NCBI GenBank assembly: GCA_028023455.1
Contig: JAQFVV010000559.1
Location: 60,001-124,000, forward strand
Direction of reading: 5' to 3'
DNA from: Epiperipatus broadwayi
Taxonomy: Eukaryota > Onychophora > Udeonychophora > Euonychophora > Peripatidae
DNA length: 64,000 nt
A program made the position numbers and the translations under genes. Numbering within the stretch: the first letter of the stretch is position 1; the number at the start of each line of letters is the position of its first letter. The notes below the pieces were generated by a model that did not search any database, was not told the DNA's origin, and saw only the letters and a program-made list of their open reading frames with translations. Shown here in pieces: positions 11,490 through 22,962 of this stretch.

Positions 11490-12291
11490 CCTTTTGACTG
11501 ACCAGATCGTTTTTAAACGAGGAAGTTTGACATCACTGTAAATTGCTTAGTTTTTGTACTACGTTGACGGTTTTGACGTCATTTTTTAGAACGCAAAAAG
11601 TTTTATAATATACTGCCATCTATTGAATTATTTTACAAGTAAAAAATCAATTAATTGATGATTTATGTCAAACAAAAACTAAGCACTGCCTTCTCACATC
11701 TTTTCTTGAATCTTATTGGCTGTTGAAATTTTGTAAACAAAAGAAAATGAAAAAGCTCCGCCTTCTCATCATCTTTTCTTGAATCTTATTGGCTGTTAAA
11801 ATTTTTATATGGCTGCCAAAAAGTAAAAAGTTACGAACGTTTTTGTTTTATTTTGAAAATGATAAACGAATGTTTTAGAGCATTTTAAAATATTTTTTTG
11901 ATGAAATACAAATGAAATACAAATTATTTTCATATAATATGCCAAAAATAAATATTATTTTACAAAAATAGTTAAGATTTTAGCAAGAATTATTTATTTA
12001 TTGCAAAGTCGGGAAAAAAAATCATAACGTGAAATTGATGATTGACGTTTCTTTTCATGTCAACCGTAACAAATATTTTTTAAATTATAAATCAAAATTT
12101 ATTTTTGAACAAACTTTCGTTTATTTTTATAATGTGAGAAATTACTAATATACTTTTTACAAACGAAACTAAAGTGAATATATTTAATAAACGGTCAATA
12201 ACTTTTGAAAAATTGACACATTAATTTGTGAATTGGCCAATTAAAAGCTTTGAGTGTTACCACCTGCGGCGAATGATAAATTAGTCGCCTG
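11490..12291. mobile_element. 802 bp insertion inside the PLE, family unknown
   Basis: Non-coding, with no obvious terminal inverted repeat. It contains an internal duplicated segment (11687-11725 and 11757-11800, sharing 'cttttcttgaatcttattgg'). Near the right end is a hairpin 'ggcga..tcgcc' (12269-12290). A divergent relative appears at about 35800-36380, sharing 'ttttacaaa.gaaactaaa' and a 'ccaat.aaaag..tt' end. No coding capacity, so non-autonomous if mobile. Confidence 0.6.
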
Positions 12292-12985
12292 AGATATTGA
12301 TAATCATAGTAAAATTAACATTGTTAATAATAAAATTATTAGGGCAATTAAGTTATGTTCAAATAGTAATTTGTTTGGGAATGAGATTGATATTATTAGG
12401 AATGAATGTTTTATGAATGATTATCCTAGGGGTGTAGTTAAACATTTGTTTTCTAATAAAAATATAAATAAAATAAGAAATAGAATGGGATTAGATAGGA
12501 GTAGGAATAGAGAAAAGATTATTTATGTTGATTTTAATATATCTAAAGATTTATTTATTAAAGTTAAGAAATTAGTTAAAATGATTAATAGGAAATATAG
12601 TGTTTCAATTTGTCCAGTTTATAAAAAGAAAGCAAGTTTAATTCTTTTAATTAATAATAATGGGGACTATAATAGGTTAGATATTATGAATTCAGTTTAT
12701 TTGATAAAGTGTTTGAATTGTCTTAGAAAGAATGTAGAAATGACATATGTTGGGACTAGTAAGAATAAATTAAAAACTAGATTGAAACAGCATTTAGGTG
12801 ATAAAAATTCTGCTGTTTACATTCACATGAATAAATTTAAGCATGGGGATTTTGATATAAAGCCTTTGGAATGTATTAAGTCATATAATGAAAGGATGAT
12901 AAAAGAAAGTGTATTCATTAATGAAATAAAACCAGAATTAAATAGGATGTTAATAGATAAAAAGAAAAAAAAAAAAGGTTTTTAA
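12292..12985 (+). pseudogene. PLE RT tail and GIY-YIG endonuclease domain
   Basis: An open frame continues from 11489: 'DIDNHSKINIVNNKIIRAIK', 'KHLFSNKNINKIRNRMG', a basic linker, then 'ICPVYKKKASLILLINNNGD'. The GIY-YIG nuclease-like domain follows: 'NSVYLIKCLNC' (GIY-equivalent plus CxxC), 'MTYVGTSKNKLKTRLKQH' (YIG-equivalent and conserved Arg), 'NKFKHGDFDI' and 'NEIKPELN', where the acidic catalytic residue and Asn sit in this family. In PLEs this domain nicks the target. It is a well-preserved C-terminal half, with no stop before 12985, but lacks the RT palm. Confidence 0.75.
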
Positions 12986-13324
12986 TTAAATGTTTTAAAG
13001 GATATACATAGATTTTTTTTTTTTAATAAAAGGAAATTGCTTCTCTTTGAGTTGTGTTTGTTGGTAATAGGAAAGGGGAGTGAGATAAGGTAAATTTTTG
13101 GTTATGAATATATTTTGTAATTTTTTTATTTATTTATTTATTTATTTATTTTTATGGAATATGTGTTATTTGTTATATATATGTTTTATTTTATTTTAGT
13201 GTGCCTTCAAAAAGACTATATAAAATAGTCCAAACGTTGGACTTTTTTATTTTTTTTACATGAGTATAGTCATATAAAAACAAGTTTTAAAAAGAAGGAG
13301 TTAGTGTGTTTTATTTCTATTTTG
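12623..13324 (+). repeat. Right inverted arm of the PLE
   Basis: Matches the complement of 10577-11271. It ends at 'ctattttg' immediately before the candidate 15 bp duplication. It holds a TTTA microsatellite (about 13128-13152) that the left arm lacks, showing independent change after duplication. Confidence 0.8.
13204..13242 (+). ncRNA. Hammerhead-like relic in PLE right arm
   Basis: A perfect 6 bp stem 'gactat'/'atagtc' is followed by CAAACGTTGGAC. The stem II equivalent is kept, but GAAAC has become CAAAC and CTGATGA is degenerate. The left arm shows the complementary pattern of loss. Confidence 0.3.
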
Positions 13325-13339
13325 TATATAATTATATAA

Positions 13340-16199
13340 AAAAAGATGGTAACTATACACTATAGATTATGTCTATAAATATTTATTTTAAATATTATAT
13401 TGTCAGATAAAATATGCATTAAAGAGTATATAAATAGAACATTTAATAAATGCATGTCATGCTTATTACCCCGATCTCTTTCTTGAAGAATTGGAAAAAA
13501 AGAGAAGAAATTAAAAACCAAAGGATAATTATTGTTGGGTTATTAAATATCAAAACTATAAGAAATATGAATATAATTTTATAAATACTATTATTAATAA
13601 TTTATTTAGAATGAAAGCAGGAAGAAAAATAAATTAGTCTTTTCAACTCTATTTCAAGAAAGATAATAAATATTATGTAAAATTATTTTAATTGACTGAA
13701 TGAAATATATGATATGCAATTCGGTATTTAATGTCTTAGTACTAAATTATATTTAAAAATAGAATATTCAGTAAAAATATAAAAACCATCTTTTTAACAA
13801 ACACAGGGGCAAATGCCTCTCCAACAATCTCTCATATAGGAACAATGAAGGAGAAGGCATACTCATCAGGTTTTCCAGTTGCTAGGGGGTAAGGAATGAT
13901 TGGTTTTCCATTCTTGCTTTGCTTTCATAATAAGAATAGCTATTTACCCACTTACTGATGAATAGTTATATGGATTGGATAAGTGGCAATTACTTGAGGG
14001 GTGAAATCCTATGCATCTTGAAAAGGATTTCACTTGGTTCCAATTGAAAACCCAGAGCATAAATATGGCAGGTGGACACATTACCTCAACATCATTAATA
14101 ATAAAATAAATCGGAGAAAATCTTAAATAGCCTTATCTTATGAGAAGCAAAGATCTCTCTGGATATCTCCATAAAATATAATAAAGAAAAATTCAATATT
14201 CATCAAGATGAGATAGCTTTTTCTTTCTTGTTTTCCAAATAGGTAATACATATATCCATTTAATGACCAATGATTAAAGAGCTAACTGATTTATGGGGAT
14301 GCTAAGTGAACCATTTTCAGCTATCTAAAACAAATTTCAATTGGTGTTATAAATATTATACATGGATATATTTATCACTATTATTACTAATATTCTATGA
14401 TAAATAATAAAATAAATATTAATGTTGAGATGATTAATAAATCTAGATACAATAGAAAAGCAATCTATATAAGTAAGTATAGGAATAAATGGCAACGGCA
14501 AATATATATGATCTAAAAACAGAAGCCATTCTGTTAAATTTTTTTCTGGCCAATATATTATAAGAGTGTGGCATTGTTCCTCAGGTTTATTCCATTACCT
14601 GTTATGACATGAACTGAAATCATCTCTATCTGTGAAAAATGTTAATAGAATTGCAGTGAAAAGTTTAATACCTTTTATTTGAATGTTTTATTTAAATATA
14701 TTCAAGCATAAAAAACAATAACTTAGCACTCATGATATTTAAATACATTGCTTGTGATGGAAAGATTTAGGTGTTTAAATCCTTTCATCACCTGATAATT
14801 AGTTGTTCTGATAAATGCTTGCATACTAAAGGATGTCAATCTGATATCTTCTTCACTGATAAATAGCTTTTAAGTGTGTGAGATTCATATTAGAAATACT
14901 GTGAATTAATTTGATATACATTGTAAGGGAAGATAATGTGATACATTGGTAATTCACTCATTTCAATTATCACACTATGACATTTTCATAGTTTAGGATG
15001 ATGATGATTATTAAATCACTCAATGTGCCACACATTTGAGCCCATAGATGCCAACATAGCACACATTGAGTGAAATGACTCCAAATAAAAGATTAAAGAG
15101 GTATGGCATATAACAAACAACTCTAATCCCATAAATAGAAAGGAATTCTACTTCCCCCTTTCAAAAAAATTGGCAATATGATTTATATATACTTTAAATA
15201 ATATATACCCATACAATTATGCACATTCCAACGTTATGACTATGAAGACATTTAATCCCTTGAAAACACCAAGTTTCGATAATTTTCAGATATTTACAGC
15301 TTTTCTTAGGAGAACCTATCAGCACATACATTTATGACATTGAGAGTTGCATCATTGCATAACTTCATTTATAATCTAGCTTAAACTAATTATCTTTACT
15401 ATGTCATTTTCCTCTAGAAGACTACTAACAATGATGCAATATCTCCAGCAATACTATTCTAACTTTTTCTCTTTAACATTCTGGTAGTTGTAGTTTCTCT
15501 GTTTAGAGTATATACACGTAGGATCATGAGCAAATAAGCACAAAGATATACATTAGAGATAAAGATGAACACTAAAGCTAATTTTATATAATCCAGTTTT
15601 ATTTAATGGGTTTGATTAATGAACATTGTTTATGGTTAGGTGCACATGCAAATAACTATTATAAACTTAACTGATATAGCAGATTTTCAACTAAAGAGAA
15701 ATTTTAATATCTAGTAAGTTATAATTCCTAGCCTCCCATAACAGACTAATGCACCATATGCTTCCACTGTATACAGTTCTTCTATGTCACTAATAGTAAT
15801 ATTAAGTAAATACGCATATTTCACTATAATGCAAAGAACTTATGTGTTCATCTATAAACAATGAAGGCAATGAATGGCAACCATAGTCTTTGAACCATCA
15901 TACAATTGAATGTGCACAAAAATGTGAATACAATAAATAGATAATAATAGTACATAATAGTAAAATAGATAAGAAAATGAAAAAGTCTTATGGTTAAGAG
16001 CAATTATATCTACATTAATGTATATAAGAAAAGTTCTTAATTCAGATTTGATAAATAAATAAGCTTATGAATACAATACTGTTATATATATTGTAACATC
16101 CACTGCTCTATTAGGGTTTTTTATGAGTTCATGTATTCGGTGACCAAATTACGTCCTATCTATTAAATTTGTTTCGTCAGACGATTCAGTAAAATATAA
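13340..16199. other. AT-rich spacer
   Basis: No gene recognised. A slightly more complex stretch at 13800-14080 has no convincing frame. A palindrome (tcactcaatgtg / cacattgagtga, 34 nt loop) lies at 15016-15073. Confidence 0.5.
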
Positions 16200-16218
16200 T
16201 GAATGCAATTATTTTTCC

Positions 16219-17030
16219 TAGTCATACAACACCCTTTTTACTAATGTAACTACTAAAATAATGGGACCAAGTAATCCAGCTTTTAATTTATTTGAAAGGC
16301 GCCAGGATTCTGTATCGGAATCCACTGGCTAAACCACTTTTCTTTATTTAGTTACGACGAAATTATCTAGAAACTCCGGAGGATTGAGTTTCAGTACAGC
16401 ATTGGCAAAGGTAAATTATATTTTCAAATCTTAATAATTAACATTAATAAATTTATTAATAATCATTAATAATGTACAATGAATAGTTGGTATTAGAAAT
16501 AAATATTTTTATTCTAACAAATTCAAATATAAGAATAAAAAAAGACACATTATGAATTAATTAATTGGTAAGATGACATGCTCGCTAATCCAGATATGAA
16601 TCAATTAATAAAAAAACACAGTTTCAACAATTATAGTTCTTAGGTAAACAATAGTCTCTTGGAGAATAAAATTTCAAGTCTTTATCGGGATTATTTTAAG
16701 CTTATTTTAAGAATTTTTTGCAAACTTTGTCACAATCGGGAAAAGTTACTCTTAACTTACCGGTAAGTTGGTGGAGGTTTATGGGATCCCAAACTCATAA
16801 GAATTTCCATTGGTCTCTCCTGCCGGTATCTTCCATTATTGTTCCATTCTATAGCTGGAGAAAAGGCACGGTTGTAGTGACCCTTTCATTGCAAAAAGCA
16901 GTCTTCACAAGGGCCATTTCCATGCTTGCATGACAGCTTAGTACAGCAAGTGGCATACCTATGAAGTATATTACTGCCACAAGTTATGCTCGTGGAAATC
17001 TCTCAGACATGTAACAAGAAGGTAAAGAGA
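16219..17030. other. GC-richer island with possible exon remnants, strand unresolved
   Basis: This stretch is visibly richer in GC than its surroundings. On plus, an acceptor-like 'tttttcctag' at 16221 precedes an open frame with 'MGPSNPAFNLFERRQDSVSE', stopped by TAA at 16330. A 59 bp segment, 16352-16410, lies between 'ctttatttag' and 'gtaaat' and reads 'TTKLSRNSGGLSFSTALAK'. A 51 bp segment, 16712-16762, lies between AG and a strong 'gtaagt' and reads 'NFLQTLSQSGKVTLNLP'. Minus-strand frames are equally open in places (for example a Cys-rich stretch around 16900-16960). I recognise no family, and it may be a relic or chance. Confidence 0.25.
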
Positions 17031-18354
17031 AGACACAGATCAAAATTGTCCTCTTTTTATACCTCAATTCAGTTTTTGAAACTTCTGTGCATCCTTTTGT
17101 CCTTTTATCAGCATATAAGATAATAATCTTGTACACTCTCTCTTAAATTTAAGTTACAAAGTCCTCCTTTCACAAAGTCCCTCTGCTATCTTTAATTAGC
17201 TAAAATATTTTTCTTTTAGCTTATCTGGATTAGTAATTTGTGTGTCTTTTCTTCTTTCCAATTTTTACTTTAATTTTTAATTAGATACAAAAAAAAAAAA
17301 ATATGGACGAAAATTTTACTTTCATTGTATGTTTTAAAAAAAAAAAAAGATTATACAAGATAAAAATTTAATTGTGTCTTTTTAATAAGAATGCTAAATT
17401 TACTTTTTCTTTTTTTCTTAGCTTTTAAATATCTTCCCGGATGCCAATATATTTGTACCATATATATAAAAGCAAGACATGTATAATGTGTCATTACTTT
17501 TATAAGCTTGTATTTACAAAAATGTAATACAGAGAGCGTACTAATAGCTCAAATAAGCTCTTAATATATATATGCTTAACAGTCTTTTAATTTCTCCTCA
17601 CAATTTTTTTTGGCACTTCCCTGATTGTAAAAGCTCTAGAATTTTCAGTCTTTTAACTAAGGCATTTCAGCAAATTAAACAAACTTTTGAACAAGAAAAC
17701 ACATTTCAAGCATAAAAAAGCAATAGTCTACAATTTAACAAAGCAATAAATATATGCGCCCTTTTGAGGGTTTGCACAAGGAAAGCAAAGAATGATATAT
17801 CTCTGGTATATACATAGAATATGTTGAAAATCACATTACATCATAGTTAGTGTGTGGGTAGCACTAAAAGGTATTTTATAGCTATTTGATTGCTTTTTAA
17901 GAATAAATACTATGGGATAACTATTTATGAGAAATGAATTGTGGTACTTCTAATCTGTCGCTTTTCTTATTTGGTGATATTGAGTTAATTAAACCATTTC
18001 TTTGTATTGTGCAACTGAATTATACTCAGACAATTGTCTGCATTCTAAATCAATTACATATACTCTCTAACCCTCTTCCAATCAATTATATAGTCTCTGT
18101 GATTCATAATTACACCATGTTTCCCAAAACTTGAAAATCTATAGATCTTTCTCTGGTAATTTGCTTTTCTGTATCACTAATCTTTTCTGTATCACTAATT
18201 ACTATTGTTTTCTGATTTTAGCTTTAAATAATTCAGATTAAATCCATCAAGATTATAATTTAATTGCAAAAATTTCATTACTAAATTAATTAGTTGTTTT
18301 CTGTAAACTATACTTTTGTTTATCTGAAGACGTTATGATGACGGCGTTTTAGCA
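17031..18354. other. AT-rich spacer
   Basis: Nothing recognised; short poly-A runs near 17288 and 17336. Confidence 0.5.
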
Positions 18355-18480
18355 ATAATTATATGTTGGATTATTTCCATTATAAATATTAAATAACTTT
18401 AAATATTCAAACTTTATTTAAATCTTTCAAGTACATTCAACTGTTAGAAGTAACACATACATTAGTATATACTGCAATTG
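18355..18480 (-). repeat. SINE 'B' 3' part, truncated
   Basis: The complement carries the end of the SINE 'B' body (ggaatat/aaataaagttt...attaaat...aatccaa). It sits directly downstream of a second, fuller copy in the same orientation, giving a partial tandem. Confidence 0.5.
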
Positions 18481-18750
18481 TGTTTATATATTGGACTATT
18501 TCCATATGAGTATTGAATGTCTTTAAAAAAAATTAACTTTATTTAAATATTTCAAATATATTCAAGAGTTAGTAATAGCACACAGGTTAGTATAGGCATG
18601 ATGTTTTGAGAGGTATTATTCCCTCCTCTTCTCCAGGCATTGCTGGCCTGAACAGTGACAGGATTAGCATGGGAATTGAACCTGGACCCTTAGATCCTTG
18701 AGTATTGAAATTTTAAGATAACACTCTAACCAACTGAGCCATCCTGCAAG
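18481..18750 (-). repeat. SINE 'B' copy, full length
   Basis: On minus, 'ggatggctcagttggttaga' is the A-box-like head and 'ggttcaattcccatgctaat' holds the B-box. The body runs through 'ctggagaagaggagggaa' to 'tattggaaatagtcc'-type ends. It is head-to-head with the copy starting at 18751. Confidence 0.65.
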
Positions 18751-19010
18751 GTTAGAGCAGTACTTTGAAATATAATACTCAAGAATCTAAGGGTCCAGGT
18801 TCTATTCCCATGCTAGTATTGTCACTGGTCAGGCCACCAACACCTGAAGAAGAAGGGACAATAATACCTCTTGAAATGTTGTGCATCTACTAACCTGTGT
18901 GCTATTACTAACAGTTACATGTATTTGGAATATTTAAATAAAGTTAAATTTTTCTAAAGACATTTAATACTGTTAGATGTTGGAAATAGTCCAATATATA
19001 AATACAACTA
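18751..19010 (+). repeat. SINE 'B' copy, head-to-head with the previous
   Basis: On plus, 'ggttagagcagtac' is followed by 'gggtccaggttctattccca' and the same body, ending 'ggaaatagtccaatata'. A hammerhead-like core lies inside: CTGAAGA at 18844-18850, a purine/pyrimidine hairpin, then TGAAAT at 18872. Confidence 0.6.
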
Positions 19011-19160
19011 AAACATCATCATCACAAACCTTCAGGTAAACAATATACTGCAATGTTTGTACTGGTATCATTCTCCTCTCTTCTTCGGGTGTTGCTGACC
19101 TGACTATTGACAGTGCTAGAGTGGGAATTAAACTTAGATATTTAGATTTGTGAATATTAA
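19011..19160 (-). repeat. SINE 'B' fragment
   Basis: On minus, the head (aaattta..tattcacaaatcta) and the 'ccactctagcactgtcaata' middle match the family with many changes. It abuts a PLE tail at 19160. Confidence 0.45.
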
Positions 19161-19350
19161 ATTTTGAGGAAAAATACAAAAAATATTGGATAGGAGGAAA
19201 AAGTACAAAGGAGAAAATTCAATGAAGCTGCTCATATAACAATGGCAAATTATTCCTTACGTCAACCCAACCCAACCCGTTGCGATAATTCATAATGTTT
19301 GGAAGCCTTTATAAAGTGGAAAAAATTAAGAGGATTCTCATAAATAATGT
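19160..19350 (+). pseudogene. PLE C-terminal tail fragment
   Basis: Reads 'ENIG', then 'KVQRRKFNEAAHITMANYSL' and 'RQPNPTRCDNS', matching the tail at 2040-2225 (KIKKAVHMTMANNHTSQPSV). Only the part after the GIY-YIG domain is present. Confidence 0.55.
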
Positions 19351-20263
19351 ACCGGTTCGACTACCCTGTAGTGGTCTTGCATGGTTAGACTCTCATACGC
19401 ACCGAGCATGAAGTGACGTATGCTACCGAATGGGACATCGATAATAATTCTTTAAAATATTTTTGATTAAATATGAGTAAATACCTCAAAGAAATTATTA
19501 GAGGAAGTAGATTGAACCTAAAATTAGGCCCATCCAGACCTTCCTTGTTAAATTGTTTCATTAGCCGATTAATTATACGTTGACTAATTAACGTGTCCTT
19601 ACACACCTTTAAGAGTACTGAATATTTCCTTCAGTCTCTAGCGCCACTCCCATTCAAGATTATACTTATTCATTTTCTTTCCTAAAAGAGTGTGTAAAAT
19701 GTGACTAGTCATTAACGAATATGAATATTTCGAGACGTTCGGACTAAAATAAAAGAAACAATCCAACTCCCCGGTAAGTTATCCCTATCTAGCTCACTTT
19801 ATATTCTATAAATCTCAGGTTAACTACGTGGATTGGCATTTTGATTAAAAAAAAAACTATATATCTGTACTAATAACTTAATAATTATTTTAACGCTAAG
19901 TCAAAAACTTATAAACGATTGTAATTACAAAAGTGAATATTTATTATCCCCAGATTATTATATTTATCCTCCACTAATGCATACATATAAGTCCAATATA
20001 TATAAAAAATATTTAAATTATATTTACCCTCCACCGATGCATATACATATGACCCCAAAATATATAAAAAAGAAAAAAAACAATATCTAAAAGATTACAC
20101 AATGGGTGTGCCCTATATTCCTTCCCACTTTAGAGTAATAAACCCATATAACAAGGTATGCAGTAATAATATATATATCATAAATTTTTTTTTACAAAGA
20201 ACATAAATGAGAGAGAAAAAAAATATAATAGAATATATAAAAAATATATATATATATAACCAA
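19351..20263. other. AT-rich spacer with one short unassigned frame
   Basis: The minus-strand frame 19385-19606 (73 codons) has no recognisable motif. The rest is AT-rich with TA and homopolymer runs. Confidence 0.4.
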
Positions 20264-20516
20264 CTATACACGCTCCTCTGAACTTGTTCTTGTATTCAAT
20301 TCGAACTTCCTGGGCCACACGGCTACTTCATAGGGCAGATAAGGCTTCCATTCACCGACATACTTTGAGTCTTTCTTGTCATCAGGGTCTGCTATTTCTT
20401 CTAAGGCATCTTCGGACTTGATAGCCAAACAGGTGGTGTACTATGGCTGAAAGTCTACTCCATGGTAGGATAATAACCCGGAACATATAATTGAGCCATC
20501 TTTCAAATTATCGGAT
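20264..20516 (-). pseudogene. Exon-like coding stretch with one in-frame stop, function unknown
   Basis: On minus, an acceptor-like 'tatacttacag' ends at 20517. From 20516 the frame reads 'SDNLKDGSIICSGLLSYHGV', 'DFQP', then a TAG at 20441-20443. It then runs open as 'YTTCLAIKSEDALEEIADPD', 'DKKDSKYVGEWKPYLPYEVA', 'VWPRKFELNTRTSSEERV' to a stop at 20264. Varied codon use, charged-residue spacing and a local GC rise look like genuine coding sequence, unlike anything around it. The 5' portion has a second partly open frame (MAQLYVPGYYPTME), so a frameshift is possible. I do not recognise the protein. It may be a terminal exon with one mutation, a retropseudogene fragment, or an exon whose TAG is a sequencing or allelic change. 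Confidence 0.4.
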
Positions 20517-20944
20517 CTGTAAGTATACTTCTCCCGTATATATGTATATTGCACACGGCTGATTAGGGCAAGTAGATCCTAAATAAATTGCAGTTCTCCA
20601 ACTATGATTCGTCTTTCGTTTTTTTTTTTTTTATTTAAACGTATTGAGAATCCATGTTGTTGATCATTTTCCAAACTCCACTTAACGATCCTTGCTAAAT
20701 GCTAATTTTCCAAATTCTTTTTCTGGGAAATAACCAAGTGATTATAATTTTAACAGACACAGTTCATTTTCTCCTTTCTCTCTGTCGGATTGTTTTTCAC
20801 AAATCTATACTGTTCCATTTTTTTTAGACTAGCGGGAGACAAAATTTAACTTTCTAAATCTTTGCCATTGGAATGCTTTTGTAAGCTAGCATTAACTTGT
20901 CTGCACTCTTTAGCAGGCTAATCTCCCTTGGTCCGCATGCTTTA

Positions 20945-21062
20945 GCAAGCTAGTACTCGACTGACTCAAAGCCCCCAGTAAGCAGCACATATAGCCCAAA
21001 CAGTCCAATTGTCATACCCCCTCTACGAGCTATTGCATCAGCTAATAATAAATTTAATTATA
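20945..21062 (-). other. Possible small exon (hydrophobic), weak
   Basis: Minus strand: an acceptor-like 'ttattattag' precedes 'DAIARRGGMTIGLFGLYVLL' and 'TGGFESVEY' before a stop. It would be a short membrane-spanning segment. It lies about 430 bp upstream of the exon-like stretch at 20516 on the same strand. Could be chance. Confidence 0.15.
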
Positions 21063-21782
21063 CCTTCATATACCCTTCTATATTCTTCTACCTTTTTATT
21101 TATTAAAGTACACTTTGGCAAGCTTCCATATTGAGTACTTGACACCCATTGTGCTTACATTCCTTTCTTAGATAAAATCTATTTTATCTTTATTCACGAT
21201 CAACCGAAAATTCTTTTATACAAAACATTTTCTTGGTTGAAAGTAGATTGTAATTAGCAAAAAGGTTTTTTCCTTTTACAAATTTAATTAATTAATTTCA
21301 AACCCTCTCATTCTAACAATTAGAAAAGATAAATTCCAATAAATGCAAAAATTTTTAACTATTTAGAATTTTCTTTTCTTTTTTTTAGGAAAATAATAAA
21401 AAATAAAAATACATTTCTATATATGTGTGTTCGAACATTTATAAGTAGTAAAATACAACAAAAAAAAAACTGTTCTACACATAAACAAATATTACAACTT
21501 ATTTCCCCCCCCCTTTTTTTTTTTTTTAGACAGGTTTGCTAGTCGAATAAATTATTAAAACATATATACACTGCATACACTTGTACTGTGGGTATAATAA
21601 GAATATAATATAGCCCAAACCCATTTATTTATGTACTATATCCATACCTCCCACTTCCCCTCTGAATTATAATTTACTAAATCGTATTAAAATTATAATT
21701 TTCATGTGATACATGTAAGCTGTGCTGAATCTTCAGCAAACAGCCATTTTGTGCATGGCCGTTATACACGGACTGGAACAAT
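21063..21782. other. AT-rich spacer
   Basis: Contains a C9/T15 homopolymer tract near 21506-21530; nothing else recognised. Confidence 0.5.
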
Positions 21783-21918
21783 AAGTATATGAAATTTCTA
21801 CTGACTGTTGTTTTTTGAAGAATAGCCTAGTTGTTACAGCATGATCTTAAATTCAGTATTCATGAATCTAAAGTTCATATTAGATTCTTATGGTAGTACT
21901 ATCATTAATCAACCTGGC
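21783..21918 (+). repeat. PLE 3' lead-in plus eroded SINE 'B' head
   Basis: 'aagtatatgaaatttct' followed by a degenerate tRNA-like head (tagcctagttgttacagca) repeats the arrangement at 2218-2330. It is cut off in mid-body by SINE 'A' sequence. Confidence 0.5.
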
Positions 21919-21968
21919 CCGGGTTCGCTTCCCGGTCAATGCATTTGACATATGAAAAAAAAAGTTAA
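21919..21968 (+). repeat. SINE 'A' 3' half, fused to SINE 'B'
   Basis: 'ggcccgggttcgcttcccgg' (B-box region), 'atttgacatatg' and a poly-A tail. The A-box half is absent; the junction with SINE 'B' makes a chimera. Confidence 0.6.
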
Positions 21969-22962
21969 GGCTGCTTAACACTTAATATAAATTGATGGAA
22001 CTGGTCAACATGTAATTATCATATATATATATTGAAATTTCAGTTTAGGCCAGATTGAGCGTTTTTACGATTCAGGCCGTGTTTTTCAAACTCATTTCAC
22101 TTAATATTTCTTTTCTTACGCACATATGAAATCATAAATATTTAGATATTTAATTTCTGAATTAAATATAATATCTTTTTTAATTTATAATTGGGCATAT
22201 TTATTTACATTCATAAATGCATAATTGTACCAAAATTTATTTTTAAATAGATTTTATTTTCATCTTTAAAATAAAAGTGATTTCTGCACATTATTATGAA
22301 TATCATAAATCATTTAATGTTGTTTACCACATTTTTAAATTGAACATAAAGCAGTCTACTTAACCAAGAACGATGTTTACAATCACAAAAATATGCATTA
22401 CATTTTATGATTATTATACTTGAATCATTTCTTTTCATCTTTGTAACCATGGACAAACCATCAGATAATTTTTATTTAACCTTACTTTTAAGGTTTGTAT
22501 TTATAGTAATTTATTTTATTATTTAGTCTTGCTTATTTAATTCATTTCTTAACATAATCTATAGACTTTAATTATGCCTTTGGGATTTGGAATGAATCCA
22601 TTATTGAACGAATTCTTATAATTACAGTATATACATTCATGTCGCACTGACAAAAACAAAAACTTTTCTAAGCTTTCCAATTTTTAGGATTTTTTTTTAG
22701 TTACGCGATCCATAATTAAATCACTCCATTCATTTAATTATTTATTAGTAAAAGAGTATTTAAACGTTTTAAGTTAGAAAATAAAATGATGAATAATTGC
22801 TAAAACCCTTTACTACCTAGCAGGTGTCAAGCTGGGCCAGCAATGGCTTTTTTCACAGTTATTTTTTGAAGAACTGTTGAAAAGGATTTTTTCCTACAAT
22901 AGATTATTTATAGAATGCTTTACCTTTTAAACTATATATACCTGTGTGTGTATATATATATT
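21969..22962. other. AT-rich spacer
   Basis: No feature recognised. Confidence 0.5.

Larger units (their letters stand above)
10526..13324 (+). mobile_element. Penelope-like element with inverted terminal arms
   Basis: A 5'-truncated PLE runs rightwards. Its arms are inverted copies of about 700 bp (10577-11271 on minus, 12623-13324 on plus), each covering the GIY-YIG region and 3' UTR. A 51 bp left tail (10526-10576) is not matched on the right. The element is interrupted by an 802 bp insertion at 11490-12291. With the insertion removed, the reading frame runs open from 11272 to 12985. Known PLEs are often bounded by partial, inverted 'pseudo-LTR' copies, and this one fits. The missing upstream RT domains make it non-autonomous. 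Confidence 0.8.

Noticed and set aside
15016-15073. 12 bp palindrome as a transposon end or RNA element
   Set aside because: Single occurrence with a long loop and no flanking duplication; chance is possible.
16880-16990. Metallothionein-like Cys-rich minus-strand frame (ATCCTKLSCKHGNGPCEDC)
   Set aside because: Very short, ends in a stop, and the plus strand reads equally well; no full motif of the family.
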